The position numbers were made by a program, and so were the translations under genes. Source: Thiorhodococcus drewsii AZ1 (GTDB taxonomy: Bacteria; Pseudomonadota; Gammaproteobacteria; Chromatiales; Chromatiaceae). Taken from it: a DNA stretch of 64,000 nucleotides. The stretch is from the NCBI RefSeq assembly GCF_000224065.1, contig NZ_AFWT01000014.1, forward strand, positions 1 through 64,000, read 5' to 3'. The notes under the pieces were generated by a model. That model was not told the DNA's origin. It did not search any database and saw only the letters and a program-made list of their open reading frames with translations. Of the stretch, positions 51,201 through 61,282 are shown piece after piece. Position 1 is the first letter of the stretch. Each line of letters opens with the position of its first letter.

Positions 51201-51778
51201 GCCCATCGCAGCGTCTGATTCTGGAACGTCCGGGGATCCGTCTGGAGGACAGCCTGGAGAATCTGCGCCAGAACGCGGACGACCAGCGCCTCATGCTCCG
51301 GCTCCAGGCGAGCCGTCTCCACTCTGGCAACGACCTCAAGTGGTACCAGCTGGTGCGGCATTGGCCGGTCCATCTCGCCGCTCAGCTCGAAGGCCCGGTC
51401 GTCACCCGTATCCTGGGGCCGGAGACCGATCTGGCTCTGGAGCCGCTGCCGACCGAGCAGGCACGCGCACTGCTGGAGGATCTGCTCGACGCCTATCTTG
51501 AGGGCATGACGGCACTCCAACCGCTCGCCTGCCGCACCGGGTTCGCCCTGCTCCGCTCCCGCGACGGCCGGTCGGCGGATCCGGCGAGCATCTACGAGGA
51601 CGGCTACGACCGCACGGGCGAAATGCGCGACCATCCGGGCTACGCGCGCTTCTGGCCGAGCTATGACCGACTCGCCGCCGACCCGGCATTCGAGACGCTC
51701 GTCGAGCGACTCTACCGCCCACTGTTCGACCATCTGAGCGCCGATCCGGCGCCGTGCCAGGAGGGAGACCTCGCATGA
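48257..51778 (+). CDS. recC: exodeoxyribonuclease V subunit gamma (RecC)
   Basis: This 1173-residue subunit has the same overall layout as RecC: an inactive helicase-like N-terminal half (GNRLELLRSLMVTWMKRYP, VLVQSNGIAQWLQLALA), then MVPDIDTYAPHIEAVFG and PFRHIWLLGMNDGDYPR, and a nuclease-like C-terminal domain lacking catalytic residues. RecC holds RecB and RecD together, splits the duplex and recognises the Chi sequence. The ATG at 48257 has GGTGGGG upstream. The stop overlaps the recB start (ATGA). The upstream gap to ureG is 154 nt and carries no recognised promoter. Confidence 0.93.
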   Translation: MSEQVDDWPCGFMLIQGNRLELLRSLMVTWMKRYPLDPLENELVLVQSNGIAQWLQLALAADPREDDSGGCGIAAAMRILLPGRFIWEAYRRVLGDLPASSPFDKAPLTWRLYRLLGTLDQGEDGDWRAPLTGFLAGEDAERRRHQLAARLADLYDQYQVYRADWLDAWEQGQDILIRPNGERSALDPSQQWQPALWRALRDDIATDPSLDDGPFGRASRASVHLRFLDAARSPSTPDEAEALPRRIILFGISSLPRQSLEVLEALAGHSQVMLFVHNPSRHYWGDIVEGRDLFRRAYRRSAARKVPEGLDEDALHLHGHPLLAAWGKQGRDYIRLLDEHDQREQYEPRFQSQSLEIDLFESPGEDSLLKQLQSDILELRPLHERREDGTEIDPTGDRSLEFLVAHSPQREIEILQDQLLDAFERTAQTDRPLQPREVLVMVPDIDTYAPHIEAVFGRLAPKDPRFIPFHLSDQGLRHRNPLLIGLESLLGLPSSRFAVSELLDLLDIPALRARFGIEETDLPRLRRWVAGANIRWGLDAHQRAALDLPDGLEQNTWRFGLRRMLLGFASAGGGPWCGVEPYDEIGGLDAALLGPLAELLETLDDYWGQLQETRRPTEWTALIVNLLADAFAETGDADGLAIAQVQQALEHWEDQCRLAGATEESLPLEVVREAILSEIDQPTLSQRFLAGAVNFATLMPMRAIPFRHIWLLGMNDGDYPRSRRPADFDLMANDYRPGDRSRREDDRYLFLEALLSARERLVIGWVGRSIRDNAVRPPSVLVGQLRDHIAAGWRLPGGSGQDLLKALTTEHPLQPFSRRYFESGRDPNLFTYAKEWRLVHEDRATGIEPPPRLSTPILDAPIGLKTLGRFLRHPVASFYQERLALHFTEADDTADDEETFDLDSLRNWALQDNLVQWVASRLHQDPSTDVDATLEHNVRRLARAGHLPLPPFDGVWIASLTENLREPIATYQGWLHDYPEQCPSQRLILERPGIRLEDSLENLRQNADDQRLMLRLQASRLHSGNDLKWYQLVRHWPVHLAAQLEGPVVTRILGPETDLALEPLPTEQARALLEDLLDAYLEGMTALQPLACRTGFALLRSRDGRSADPASIYEDGYDRTGEMRDHPGYARFWPSYDRLAADPAFETLVERLYRPLFDHLSADPAPCQEGDLA

Positions 51779-54700
51779 GCCAGGAACTCGACCTGCTCCG
51801 CTTCCCGCTAAGCGGCAGCCGTCTCATCGAGGCCAGCGCCGGAACCGGCAAGACCTTCACCCTGGCCCTGCTCTATACCCGTCTGGTGCTCGGCCATGGC
51901 CCGGAAGAGAGCGCCTTCGAGCGCCCGCTGACGCCCCCCGAAATCCTGGTGGTAACCTTCACCGAGGCCGCGACCCAGGAGCTGCGCGAGCGTATCCGGA
52001 CACGTCTGGTCGAGGCCGCGACCCTCTTCGAGTCGCCAGACCGCGAGATCAACGCCGCGAACATGCAAACGGACCCCATGATCGGTCTGCGCGCCGACTA
52101 TCCGCCCGAGGACTGGCCGGGATGCGCACGCCGACTGCGTCTCGCCGCCGAGGCCATGGACGAGGCCGTCATCTCGACCATCCACGGCTGGTGCAACCGC
52201 ATGCTCAAGGAGCACGCCTTCGACACACGGGGTCTGTTCGACCGCGAACTGGTCACCGATCAGTCCGACCTGGTGGCCGAGGTGCTGCGGGATTACTGGC
52301 GCGCCCATTTTTATAGACTCACCCCCGATCAGGCGAAGGCCGTGCTGGAGGTCGTGAAGTCTCCCGAGGCCCTGCGCGATCAGCTCGCGCGCTGGCTCGG
52401 TCGGCGCGACAGCGGATTCAGCTATCGGGGCGAGCCTCTGATCTGCCAGTCATTGACCGAGCCACTGGCCGCACATCTCGCCTGGTCCGCCAGCAAGCGC
52501 GAGGTCGAGGCCGAATGTGCGCGGCTCGATACGGCGATTCAGCAGGAAGAAGACAAGGCGCGCGCCGCCTGGCGCGCGGATCGGCCCGCGCTGGAGGAAA
52601 CGCTGCGCGCGCTGCGCCCGCACCTCAACGGCACCTCGCACGCTAGCGCCAAGGCGGACACCTTCGACCAACTGCTCCAGTCCATCGCCGACTGGTCCGA
52701 GGGCGACCCGGCACCCGGCAAACTCAAGAACTTCGCCCAGGACGCCTTCTCCTTCAAGAAGACCGCCAAGGTTCAGACCGCACCCCAGCATGCCGCCTTC
52801 CAGGCCATCGCCGACTGGAGGGCGGCCGACGGCATGCGACCCGCCCAGCCCGACGCGCCCGAGCCGCCACTGGAGTCCTGCCTGCTGGCGCACGCCGCCG
52901 ACTGGGTTCGGGCCGAGCTGGAGAAGCGACTCCAGCGCCGCGCCGAGATGGGGTTCGACGACCTGCTGCGCCAGCTCGATACCGCGCTGGACCCGACACT
53001 CGGCACCGCCCAGGCGAGCCACCTGGCCGCGACCATCCGCCGTCAGTTCCCCGTCGCCCTGATCGACGAGTTCCAGGACACGGACCCGGTCCAGTACCGC
53101 ATCTTCGATCGCATCTACAGGGTCGCCGAGCCCCATCCGGGCAGCGCACTGGTGATGATCGGCGATCCCAAACAGGCCATCTACGGCTTCCGTGGCGCCG
53201 ACATCCATGCCTATCTGGCGGCCCGCTCGGCCACCGAAGGGCGCCATTACACGCTCGCCACCAACTTCCGCTCGACCGCCCCGCTGGTCGACGCCTGCAA
53301 TACACTCTTCGAACAGGCCGAGTCGTGGAGTCGCGGCGCCTTCCGCTTCAAGGACGACACCGGATACAACCCCATCCCATTCGTCTCCACGGGATCCAAC
53401 GACCGTCCCGAGCGACTGACGCTGGACAGCCGGGAGGCACCCGCTCTCACCCTCTGGACACTGGACACCGGCGAAGAGCCCGTCTCACCCGGCACCTATC
53501 GCCAGACGATGGCCGAGGCCGCAGCGACCCAGATCGTCGATTGGCTGAGCGCGGCGCGCGAGAACCGGGCCGGATTCACCCGGCCGGACGGATTCGAGCG
53601 ACTGCGTCCCAAGGACATCGCCATCCTGGTCCGCACCGGCCGCGAGGCGGCCCTGATGCGCGAGGCGCTGGCCGCGCGCCAGGTGCCGAGCGTCTATCTC
53701 TCCGACCGCGACTCGGTGCTCGACTCCCAGGAGGCCGCCGACCTGCTGCACTGGCTGCGTGCCTGCGCCGCACCGACCGACGAGGGACTGGCGCGGGCCG
53801 CGCTCGGCACCAACACACTCGCGGTCCCGCTCGCAGAGCTAGCCCGACTTCAGGACGACGAACTGGCCTGGGAGGAGCAGGTCGAGCGCTTCGGCATCTA
53901 CCAGCGCATCTGGCGCCGCCAGGGCGTGCTCCCCATGCTCTACCGCCTGATGGGAGACCTGGACCTGCCGGCCCGTCTGGTCGGACGCGCCGACGGCGAA
54001 CGCATCCTCACCAATCTGCTGCACCTGGCCGAATGGCTCCAATCCTCGGCCACCGGGATCGACGGCGAACAGGCCCTGATCCGCCATTTCGCCGAGCAGA
54101 TCGAACACTCGGACAGCGAGCAGATTCTGCGCCTGGAGAGCGACGCCGAGCTGATTCAGGTCATCACCATCCATAAATCGAAGGGGCTCGAATACCCATT
54201 GGTGCTGCTGCCCTTCATCTGCGGCTGGCGCGAGGTCGACGGACACAGTCGCCAGGTCCCCTATCGCCATGCGGGCCGAACCTATCTGGAGATCGCGACC
54301 AAGCAGGGATTCGCCGAGGCCTGGCTGGCGGCCGACGACGCGCGTCTGAGCGAGGACATGCGTCTGCTCTATGTCGCACTCACCCGTGCCCGCCACGCCC
54401 TTTGGGCCGGGATCGCGCCGCTCAAGAGCGGCCGCTCCAAGCGACCGCAACTGGAAAAGTCGGCGATCGGTCATCTGCTCGGCGGCGGACGGGTCTTCGA
54501 CAGCCCGTCGGAGATCTGGGAGGCGCTCGGGGCACTGCGCGACAAGTGTCAGCACATCCGCATCGAGCCGGTGCCGACCGCGTGCGCGATCCCGCTTCCA
54601 CCCGAGGGGGCCGAGCGCCTGGAGCACGCGCGCCCCGCCCCGAACATCCGCCGCCAGCCCTGGTGGATCGCCAGCTATTCGGCCATCACGCACGACATCT

Positions 54701-55659
54701 ATCCAGCCTCCGGAACGGACGGCGAACCCGGCTCAAACCTGCCGCTCTCCTCTGAAACCGCCGCGCAGGAGACGGCCCTAGAGGAATCGGCGAGCACAGT
54801 AGCCGCAGAGACACCGAGCTCCAGCGCGACGGCGATCTCACGTGGACGCTTGCACGCCTTTCCGACCGGTGCTCATATCGGCACCTTTCTGCACGGCATT
54901 CTGGAATGGGCGGCCACCCAGCAGACCCGCGACGACACAGGACGCATGCTGAACGGCTATGCCGCCGCAGCCGAGTCGGAGTCGCTGCGCCGCGAGATGC
55001 TCGGCCGGCGCTGCAACCTGCGCGGCCTGACCCAATGGATCGACACGCTGGATGCCTGGCTGCGCGACCTGCTCGTCCAGACCTGGGTGCTGAGCGACCT
55101 GGCAGAGGATCCGGCCAATCCGACCCACCTGGCATTGCGCGACCTGAGTCCGCGCCAGATCCAGGTCGAGATGGAATTCTGGCTGCCGAGCCACGGCGTC
55201 GACACGCGGCGCATCGAACGTCTGGCGATGGAGTACATCCATCCAGGAATGCCGCGTCCGGCACTGGCGCCCCACTTCCTGAACGGCATGCTCAAGGGGT
55301 TCATCGACCTGGTCTTCGAGCATCAGGGTCGCTACTACCTCCTCGACTGGAAGTCCAACACACTGGGAGAGGACGACGCGGCCTACGATCGCGAGCGCCT
55401 GCGCGAGACCATTCTCGCCAGACGCTACGACCTCCAATACCTGCTCTATCTGCTCGCCCTGCACCGCCAGCTCGGCGCGCGGCTGCCGGATTACGACTAC
55501 GATCGTCACATTGGCGGCATTCTCTATGTCTTCCTGCGCGGCACCGAAAACGCGACCCAGGGGCTCTACATGAACCGGCCGAGCCAAGAGGCGATCGAAC
55601 GACTGGATCGTCTGTTCGCTGGCGGTCGCGAAACCGAGGGAACCAGCGATGCGGCCTAG
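51775..55659 (+). CDS. recB: exodeoxyribonuclease V subunit beta (RecB helicase-nuclease)
   Basis: This 1294-residue UvrD-type helicase has Walker A EASAGTGKTFTLAL, motif II ALIDEFQDTDPVQY, motif III GDPKQAIYGFRGADI and motif V VITIHKSKGLEYPLVLLPF. The C-terminal nuclease domain has the catalytic Asp/Lys in YYLLDWKSNTLGEDD. A Ser/Glu/Ala-rich linker near residues 975-1010 separates the helicase and nuclease parts. With RecC and RecD it unwinds and degrades double-strand ends and loads RecA after Chi. It overlaps recC by 4 nt and recD by 11 nt. Confidence 0.95.
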   Translation: MSQELDLLRFPLSGSRLIEASAGTGKTFTLALLYTRLVLGHGPEESAFERPLTPPEILVVTFTEAATQELRERIRTRLVEAATLFESPDREINAANMQTDPMIGLRADYPPEDWPGCARRLRLAAEAMDEAVISTIHGWCNRMLKEHAFDTRGLFDRELVTDQSDLVAEVLRDYWRAHFYRLTPDQAKAVLEVVKSPEALRDQLARWLGRRDSGFSYRGEPLICQSLTEPLAAHLAWSASKREVEAECARLDTAIQQEEDKARAAWRADRPALEETLRALRPHLNGTSHASAKADTFDQLLQSIADWSEGDPAPGKLKNFAQDAFSFKKTAKVQTAPQHAAFQAIADWRAADGMRPAQPDAPEPPLESCLLAHAADWVRAELEKRLQRRAEMGFDDLLRQLDTALDPTLGTAQASHLAATIRRQFPVALIDEFQDTDPVQYRIFDRIYRVAEPHPGSALVMIGDPKQAIYGFRGADIHAYLAARSATEGRHYTLATNFRSTAPLVDACNTLFEQAESWSRGAFRFKDDTGYNPIPFVSTGSNDRPERLTLDSREAPALTLWTLDTGEEPVSPGTYRQTMAEAAATQIVDWLSAARENRAGFTRPDGFERLRPKDIAILVRTGREAALMREALAARQVPSVYLSDRDSVLDSQEAADLLHWLRACAAPTDEGLARAALGTNTLAVPLAELARLQDDELAWEEQVERFGIYQRIWRRQGVLPMLYRLMGDLDLPARLVGRADGERILTNLLHLAEWLQSSATGIDGEQALIRHFAEQIEHSDSEQILRLESDAELIQVITIHKSKGLEYPLVLLPFICGWREVDGHSRQVPYRHAGRTYLEIATKQGFAEAWLAADDARLSEDMRLLYVALTRARHALWAGIAPLKSGRSKRPQLEKSAIGHLLGGGRVFDSPSEIWEALGALRDKCQHIRIEPVPTACAIPLPPEGAERLEHARPAPNIRRQPWWIASYSAITHDIYPASGTDGEPGSNLPLSSETAAQETALEESASTVAAETPSSSATAISRGRLHAFPTGAHIGTFLHGILEWAATQQTRDDTGRMLNGYAAAAESESLRREMLGRRCNLRGLTQWIDTLDAWLRDLLVQTWVLSDLAEDPANPTHLALRDLSPRQIQVEMEFWLPSHGVDTRRIERLAMEYIHPGMPRPALAPHFLNGMLKGFIDLVFEHQGRYYLLDWKSNTLGEDDAAYDRERLRETILARRYDLQYLLYLLALHRQLGARLPDYDYDRHIGGILYVFLRGTENATQGLYMNRPSQEAIERLDRLFAGGRETEGTSDAA

Positions 55660-57841
55660 AGATGAAGAATTCGGCGGCATGACGGCGGGAGATCTCTTCT
55701 TCCGGCTCGAAACCTGGGTAGAGACCGGAGTGCTGCGCGCGCTCGACCTGGCACTGGCGCGCTTCGTCCATATGCAGTGCGGCGAGACCGATCCTGCCGT
55801 GCTGCTCGCCGTCGCGCTGACGAGCGAACGCAACGCGCACGGCCATGTCTGTCTCGACCTGGAGGGTACGCAGCGAAACCCGGACGCGCTGCTGGCCCGT
55901 CTGCGCAACGACGTAGATAAAGCCGAGGAGGTCCGTCGCGACCTGCCCGGACTGCTCGCCCCGCTGCGGATCACCGACTGGATCGCACGTCTGTCACGCA
56001 GTCCGGCCATCGACTCCAAGCTCGTCCCTGATACCGCGATCGAGGCGACCGAGGTGACCGAGGGGGAAGACCAATCCCCACTGGTTCTGCATGGCACGCC
56101 GGAACGCCCGTTGCTCTATCTGCGCCGCTACTGGCGCGACGAACAACGGATCCGCGCAGGAATCGACCGACGCCTCGAAGACGCCATCGAACTACCGGAG
56201 GAGGACGTCAAGGGTCTGCTGGACCCGCTTTTCGCACCCGCCCCCGGATCCGACGCTCAGGTGGACGCCTGGCAAAGGGTCGCCTGCGCCCTGGCCGCCC
56301 GCAACGCCTTCGCCGTCATCACCGGCGGACCGGGCACGGGCAAGACCACCACCGTGGTGCGCCTGCTGGCCCTACTCCAGGGACTCTCCATGGGCCGTGG
56401 CGAACCGCCGCTGCGCATCCGGCTCGCTGCGCCCACCGGGAAGGCCGCCGCGCGCCTGAACGCATCCATCGCCGGCCAGGTGGCCGATCTTCCGCTCGAC
56501 GCTATCGCCGAAGGCGAGCGGATCCGCGCCGAGATCCCGACCCAGGTGACCACGCTGCACCGCCTGCTCGGACCCATCCCGGACAGCCGTCATTTCCGCC
56601 ATCACGCGGGCAATCCATTGCCGGCCGATCTGGTGGTGGTCGACGAGGCATCCATGATCGACGTGGAGATGATGGCCAGGCTGCTCGACGCGCTGCGCCC
56701 CGAGGTCCGGCTCATCCTGCTCGGCGACAAGGACCAGCTAGCATCGGTCGAGGCCGGGGCGGTGCTCGGCGATCTCTGCCAGCGGGCGCGCGAGGCCCAC
56801 TACCGCCCGCAGACCGCCGATTGGCTGCAACGGGTCACCGGCCAGCCGATCCCATCGATCCATCTCGACCCCGAGGGCCGACCACTCGATCAGGCCATCG
56901 CCATGCTGCGCCGCAGTTATCGCTTCAAACCGGAAGGCGGCATCGGCGCCCTGGCCGAGCTGGTCAACGCGGGCATGTTGGACCAAAGACCGGTCACCGA
57001 CCGACTGGCCGCGCTCAAGTCGCTGTTCGAGCGCCAGCAATCCGACCTGGACGCGCAACTCGGGCGCATCGCCGCCATTCGGCTGAGAGACACTCAGGAT
57101 ACGTCCTTCGACGATCTGGTCCGTGATGGCTATGCCGGCTATCTGCGCCTAATGCGCGATGGACGTCCAGACGACCAGGCCGATCGTCAAACCCTGGATG
57201 ACTGGGCCTCCGCCGTGCTGAATGAGCACGCCGGTTTCCAGCTCCTCACGGCACTGCGCCAAGGGCCCTGGGGTGTCGAGGGACTGAACCGGCGCATCAT
57301 CGATGTGCTGAGCACCGGCGACGAGCCACTGCTGCAACCGCGCGCCAACCCGGCACAGACATTCGCCAACGCCAGCGAGGGCTGGTTCGCCGGCCGCCCC
57401 CTGCTGGTCACCCGCAACGACTATGGACTGCGGCTGATGAACGGCGACATCGGCATCGCGCTGGAGGTCCCGGTACGCCAGACCGATGGCGCCGTCCGAC
57501 GGGTACTGCGGGTCGCCTTCCCGAGCGGCGACGGGACCGGCGGGATCCGCTGGATCCTGCCCAGCCGACTGATGGCGGTCGAGACCGTCTTCGCCATGAC
57601 GGTGCACAAAGCGCAGGGATCGGAATTCATCCACACCGCACTCATCCTGCCGGATACGCCCAACCCGGTGCTCACCCGCGAGCTGGTCTACACCGGGATC
57701 ACCCGTGCCCGCAAGACATTCACACTGCTCTACAGCCAGGATCATGTCCTGGCGGACGCGCTGAACCGACGGGTCGAGCGGGTCAGCGGCCTGGCGCTGG
57801 CGCTGACCGGGGCGCCGCGAGACGCCGCCGATCGGCAATGA
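55649..57841 (+). CDS. recD: exodeoxyribonuclease V subunit alpha (RecD)
   Basis: This 730-residue 5'-3' helicase has Walker A ITGGPGTGKTTTVVRLLALL, motif Ia LAAPTGKAAARLNASI, motif II LVVVDEASMIDVEMMARLL, motif III LLGDKDQLASVEAGAVLGDL and motif VI VYTGITRARK. It is over 100 residues longer than enterobacterial RecD, partly through a segment around residues 430-520 that is absent from short forms. The ATG lies within the end of recB. The order recC-recB-recD lacks the ptrA gene that separates recC and recB in enterobacteria. Confidence 0.94.
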   Translation: MRPRDEEFGGMTAGDLFFRLETWVETGVLRALDLALARFVHMQCGETDPAVLLAVALTSERNAHGHVCLDLEGTQRNPDALLARLRNDVDKAEEVRRDLPGLLAPLRITDWIARLSRSPAIDSKLVPDTAIEATEVTEGEDQSPLVLHGTPERPLLYLRRYWRDEQRIRAGIDRRLEDAIELPEEDVKGLLDPLFAPAPGSDAQVDAWQRVACALAARNAFAVITGGPGTGKTTTVVRLLALLQGLSMGRGEPPLRIRLAAPTGKAAARLNASIAGQVADLPLDAIAEGERIRAEIPTQVTTLHRLLGPIPDSRHFRHHAGNPLPADLVVVDEASMIDVEMMARLLDALRPEVRLILLGDKDQLASVEAGAVLGDLCQRAREAHYRPQTADWLQRVTGQPIPSIHLDPEGRPLDQAIAMLRRSYRFKPEGGIGALAELVNAGMLDQRPVTDRLAALKSLFERQQSDLDAQLGRIAAIRLRDTQDTSFDDLVRDGYAGYLRLMRDGRPDDQADRQTLDDWASAVLNEHAGFQLLTALRQGPWGVEGLNRRIIDVLSTGDEPLLQPRANPAQTFANASEGWFAGRPLLVTRNDYGLRLMNGDIGIALEVPVRQTDGAVRRVLRVAFPSGDGTGGIRWILPSRLMAVETVFAMTVHKAQGSEFIHTALILPDTPNPVLTRELVYTGITRARKTFTLLYSQDHVLADALNRRVERVSGLALALTGAPRDAADRQ

Positions 57842-57877
57842 CAGAGGACGCACTGGAGGTCGCTGGAGCGGTTTCCC

Positions 57878-60800
57878 ATGCCCGGCTCACTGGAGGTTCC
57901 GCCATTGAATATTCTCGCCACCGATCCCGACCGGGATGCGCGCCTTTTCTGGATCGACGAGGAGGCGCGCATCATCGACGCCAGCGAAGCGGCCTACCGG
58001 TCGCTCGGCTACAGCCGCGAGGCGCTGCTGGCGCTGAAGATCACGGACATCGACCCCGAGGTTTCCGCTCAACAGTGGCCGGATCATTGGCGCGAGCTGC
58101 GCCGGACCAGGACCCAGCGCTTCCGCACCAGCCACCGCCATCGCGACGGTTCGGTGTGGCCGGTCGAGATCCTCGGCCACTATTTCGAAATCGAGGGACG
58201 GGGCTACAACTGCGCGCTGGTCCATCCGCTCACGCCGCAGCGGGAGACCGAAAGCGCCCTGCGCGAGAGCGAGGAACGTCTCTCGCTGGCCTTGGCGGTC
58301 GCCGGGCAAGGACTCTACGACCTGGATATCCCGACCGGCAGGGCCATCGTCAACGACGCCTATGCCCGAATGCTAGGGTACGCCCCCGACGAACTGGATC
58401 TGACCCCCGATATCTGGGCAAACTGGCTCCACCCGGACGACTACCAACACATGCTGGCGTTGTACGACGACTGCGTCGAGGGCCGGCGCGACGACTACCA
58501 GACCGAGTTGCGTCTGCGTACCCGTGAGGGCGGCTGGATCTGGGTGCTGTCGGCGGGCAGGGTGGTGCGGAGGCTCGTGACCGGCCGCGCCGTGCGCATG
58601 ATCGGCACCCTGCTCGACATCACCGCGCGCAAGGAGTCCGAGACCAAGCTAAAGCGCCACCTGGATATCGAGCAGGCGGCAACCGAGATCTCGGCCTTAA
58701 TGATCAATCCGAAGGGTGAAGAACTCGACGGGCAACTCCACTGGATCCTTGAGCGCATCGGACGCTTGACCCAGGCCGAACGCAGCTATCTTCTGACAAT
58801 CGCCCCCGATCCATCGGCACCGGCCGATGCACACGCATGGTGCGGCGCGAACGCTCCACCAGACAGCAAGACGATACGCACCTTCAAAACCGAAGACCTG
58901 CTGCGCGCCTTCGACGCAACGCCACAGGATCGCGTCGTGAGAATCCGCTACCGCGACCTGGCGGACGACTCGCCTTACAGGCCGTATCTACGACAAGGGA
59001 AGGTTCAGTCGGCCCTATGGGTTCCGATCGAGTTGAACGGCCGAATTCGCGGTCTCATCGGCCTGGACGCCATCGACCATGAGCGCGACTGGGGAGAGGA
59101 AGACACGCGACTCTTGCGTATGGTGGCCGAAATCCTTGCGCATACGCTGCAGCATCTCGATTCCGACCGCAGGCTAAAGGACAACGCCCGTTTTCTGGAA
59201 AATCTAGACCGAATCTCGCGCATCCTGACGGCGCCCGGCCCCGACGACGAGCTGATGCCCGACTTGCTTGAAACCATTCGGGATATCTTCCAGGCCGACC
59301 GCGCCTTCTTCATGTACCCCGGCGACACGGGGAACGCCAGCTTCCATATCCCAATCGAGGCAACCCGACCGGAGTGGCCCGGCGCCACCGCCACAGGGGG
59401 CGACACCAACGCCGAAGGGGTCACAGTCATAACCGACACATACTTTTACGAGATGGTGCGATGTTTGATGGACACGCCTGGACCTCACACGCTCCCGGCC
59501 ACCGAAGAGATCAGAAACTCCCCAACGGTACGGCGCTACAACATCCGAAGTCAGCTGACGATCGCGCTGCACCCTCGGTCCGATCGGACCTGGATACTGG
59601 GCATTCATCAGTGCAGCCATGAACGCGACTGGAGCGAGACGGAACAACGTCTGTTCCAGGCCATCGCCGAGCGCGTCGGCGATGCGCTCTCCCAACATCT
59701 GCTGCTCAAACGGCTCCGCGAAAGCGAACACCGCTTTGCGACGGCCTTTCGCTCCAATCCCGCAGCCATGACCCTCTCGACCCTGGAGGGTAGGCTGATC
59801 GACGCCAACGCGCGCTGGCTGGAGCTCAGCGGATGGGCCGCAGAGGACCTCGTCGGCAGGACATCCAAGGACGTCGGGATCTGGGTCGACCCGAACTTCC
59901 GCGACCGCATGATCGCGGAGTTGCTCCAAAAGGGCTCCATCAAGGAAGCGCCAACGCTGATTCGCACCAGGAACGGCGAAATACGGCACGTGCTCTGGTC
60001 GACCGAGCTCATCGAGCTGGGCGCCCAACCCACACTGCTCTCTTTGATTCAGGATCTGACCCATCAGAAACGCGCCGAGCAGGCGCTGCGTCTGGCCGAA
60101 CTCTCCATCATGCGTTCAGCGGACGCCATATTCTGGATCACGCCCGATGGACGCTTCATGAACGTCAACGACGAGGCCTGCGAATCGCTTGGGTACGCGC
60201 GCGAGGAGCTGCTCGGCAAGGCGGTCTGGGACATCAACCCCGAGTTCCCCGAAACACGATGGATCGACCACTGGAACAAGACACGCGAACAGAAGCGGCG
60301 CCGATTCGAGACGACCCATCGCCACCAGGACGGAACCATCTTCCCGGTCGAGGTAACCGCAAATCACATCGCCTTCAACGGCCAGGACTACGATTTCGCC
60401 TTCGTGCGCGATATCAGCGATCGCAAGCTGGCGGATGCGGAGTTGCGGCGCCACCGAGAGCATCTGGAGGAGCTGGTGAACGAGCGCACCAGCGCCCTGC
60501 AACAGGCGATGAATCAGCTGGTGCAATCCGAAAAGCTGGCGGCGCTCGGCAAGCTGGTCGCAGGCGTCGCCCACGAACTCAACACGCCACTCGGCAACGC
60601 CCGTATCGTGGCCAGCACCCTGGAAGCCCGATTGAGCGAGATCGGCGCAGCCATTGATGAGGGCACGCTGCGCCGCTCGCAATTGACCGCCTTCCTGGCG
60701 CACACCCGCGAGGCGGTCGATCTGCTCGAACGCAATACGTCACGGGCGGCGGAACTCATCGGACATTTCAAGCAGGTCGCCGTGGATCAGACCAGCATGC

Positions 60801-61282
60801 GCCGCCGCCGCTTCAATCTACATCAGACACTGAACGAAATGCTGGTCACGCTCCGTCCAGGCTTCAAGCACACCGCGCACCATATCGAAATCGAGGCCCC
60901 ACCCGAGTTGGAGATGGACAGCTACCCCGGCCCACTGGAGCAAGTCATCACCAATCTGGTGAACAATGCGCTCAAGCACGGTTTTGCCGGATTGAAGTCT
61001 GGCCGCATCCGCATCCAGGCCCATGCGGAAGGCGCGGACGACATCGCCATTCTCTGCGCGGACGATGGAATCGGCATCGCCCCCGAACTCCTGGATCGCA
61101 TCTTCGAGCCCTTCTTCACGACCCGCCTGGGGGAAGGTGGCAGCGGTTTGGGTCTATATATCACCTACAATCTGGTGACGGTCGCGCTGGGCGGGCGGAT
61201 CGTCGTGGACAGCCAGCCAGGCCAAGGCACCACCTTCATCCTGACGCTGCCGCGCGTCGGCCCCGACGGCCAAGCGCCTTGA
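57878..61282 (+). CDS. multi-PAS/GAF sensor histidine kinase
   Basis: This 1134-residue soluble kinase has no membrane segment. In order: PAS (about 15-125, FWIDEEARIIDASEAAYRSL), PAS with PAC (130-255), GAF (260-430, ILERIGRLTQAERSYLL), a second GAF-like domain (435-610), PAS (about 620-735), PAS with PAC (740-860, NVNDEACESLGYAREELLG) and a coiled coil. The dimerisation domain has phospho-acceptor His899 (GVAHELNTPLGN). The HATPase has an N-box NLVNNALKHGF and glycine boxes DDGIGIAPE and GGSGLGLYIT. No receiver domain is fused, so the response regulator 440 nt downstream is the probable partner. The ATG at 57878 was used. A TTG at 57905 with GGAGG upstream is an alternative. Confidence 0.88.
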   Translation: MPGSLEVPPLNILATDPDRDARLFWIDEEARIIDASEAAYRSLGYSREALLALKITDIDPEVSAQQWPDHWRELRRTRTQRFRTSHRHRDGSVWPVEILGHYFEIEGRGYNCALVHPLTPQRETESALRESEERLSLALAVAGQGLYDLDIPTGRAIVNDAYARMLGYAPDELDLTPDIWANWLHPDDYQHMLALYDDCVEGRRDDYQTELRLRTREGGWIWVLSAGRVVRRLVTGRAVRMIGTLLDITARKESETKLKRHLDIEQAATEISALMINPKGEELDGQLHWILERIGRLTQAERSYLLTIAPDPSAPADAHAWCGANAPPDSKTIRTFKTEDLLRAFDATPQDRVVRIRYRDLADDSPYRPYLRQGKVQSALWVPIELNGRIRGLIGLDAIDHERDWGEEDTRLLRMVAEILAHTLQHLDSDRRLKDNARFLENLDRISRILTAPGPDDELMPDLLETIRDIFQADRAFFMYPGDTGNASFHIPIEATRPEWPGATATGGDTNAEGVTVITDTYFYEMVRCLMDTPGPHTLPATEEIRNSPTVRRYNIRSQLTIALHPRSDRTWILGIHQCSHERDWSETEQRLFQAIAERVGDALSQHLLLKRLRESEHRFATAFRSNPAAMTLSTLEGRLIDANARWLELSGWAAEDLVGRTSKDVGIWVDPNFRDRMIAELLQKGSIKEAPTLIRTRNGEIRHVLWSTELIELGAQPTLLSLIQDLTHQKRAEQALRLAELSIMRSADAIFWITPDGRFMNVNDEACESLGYAREELLGKAVWDINPEFPETRWIDHWNKTREQKRRRFETTHRHQDGTIFPVEVTANHIAFNGQDYDFAFVRDISDRKLADAELRRHREHLEELVNERTSALQQAMNQLVQSEKLAALGKLVAGVAHELNTPLGNARIVASTLEARLSEIGAAIDEGTLRRSQLTAFLAHTREAVDLLERNTSRAAELIGHFKQVAVDQTSMRRRRFNLHQTLNEMLVTLRPGFKHTAHHIEIEAPPELEMDSYPGPLEQVITNLVNNALKHGFAGLKSGRIRIQAHAEGADDIAILCADDGIGIAPELLDRIFEPFFTTRLGEGGSGLGLYITYNLVTVALGGRIVVDSQPGQGTTFILTLPRVGPDGQAP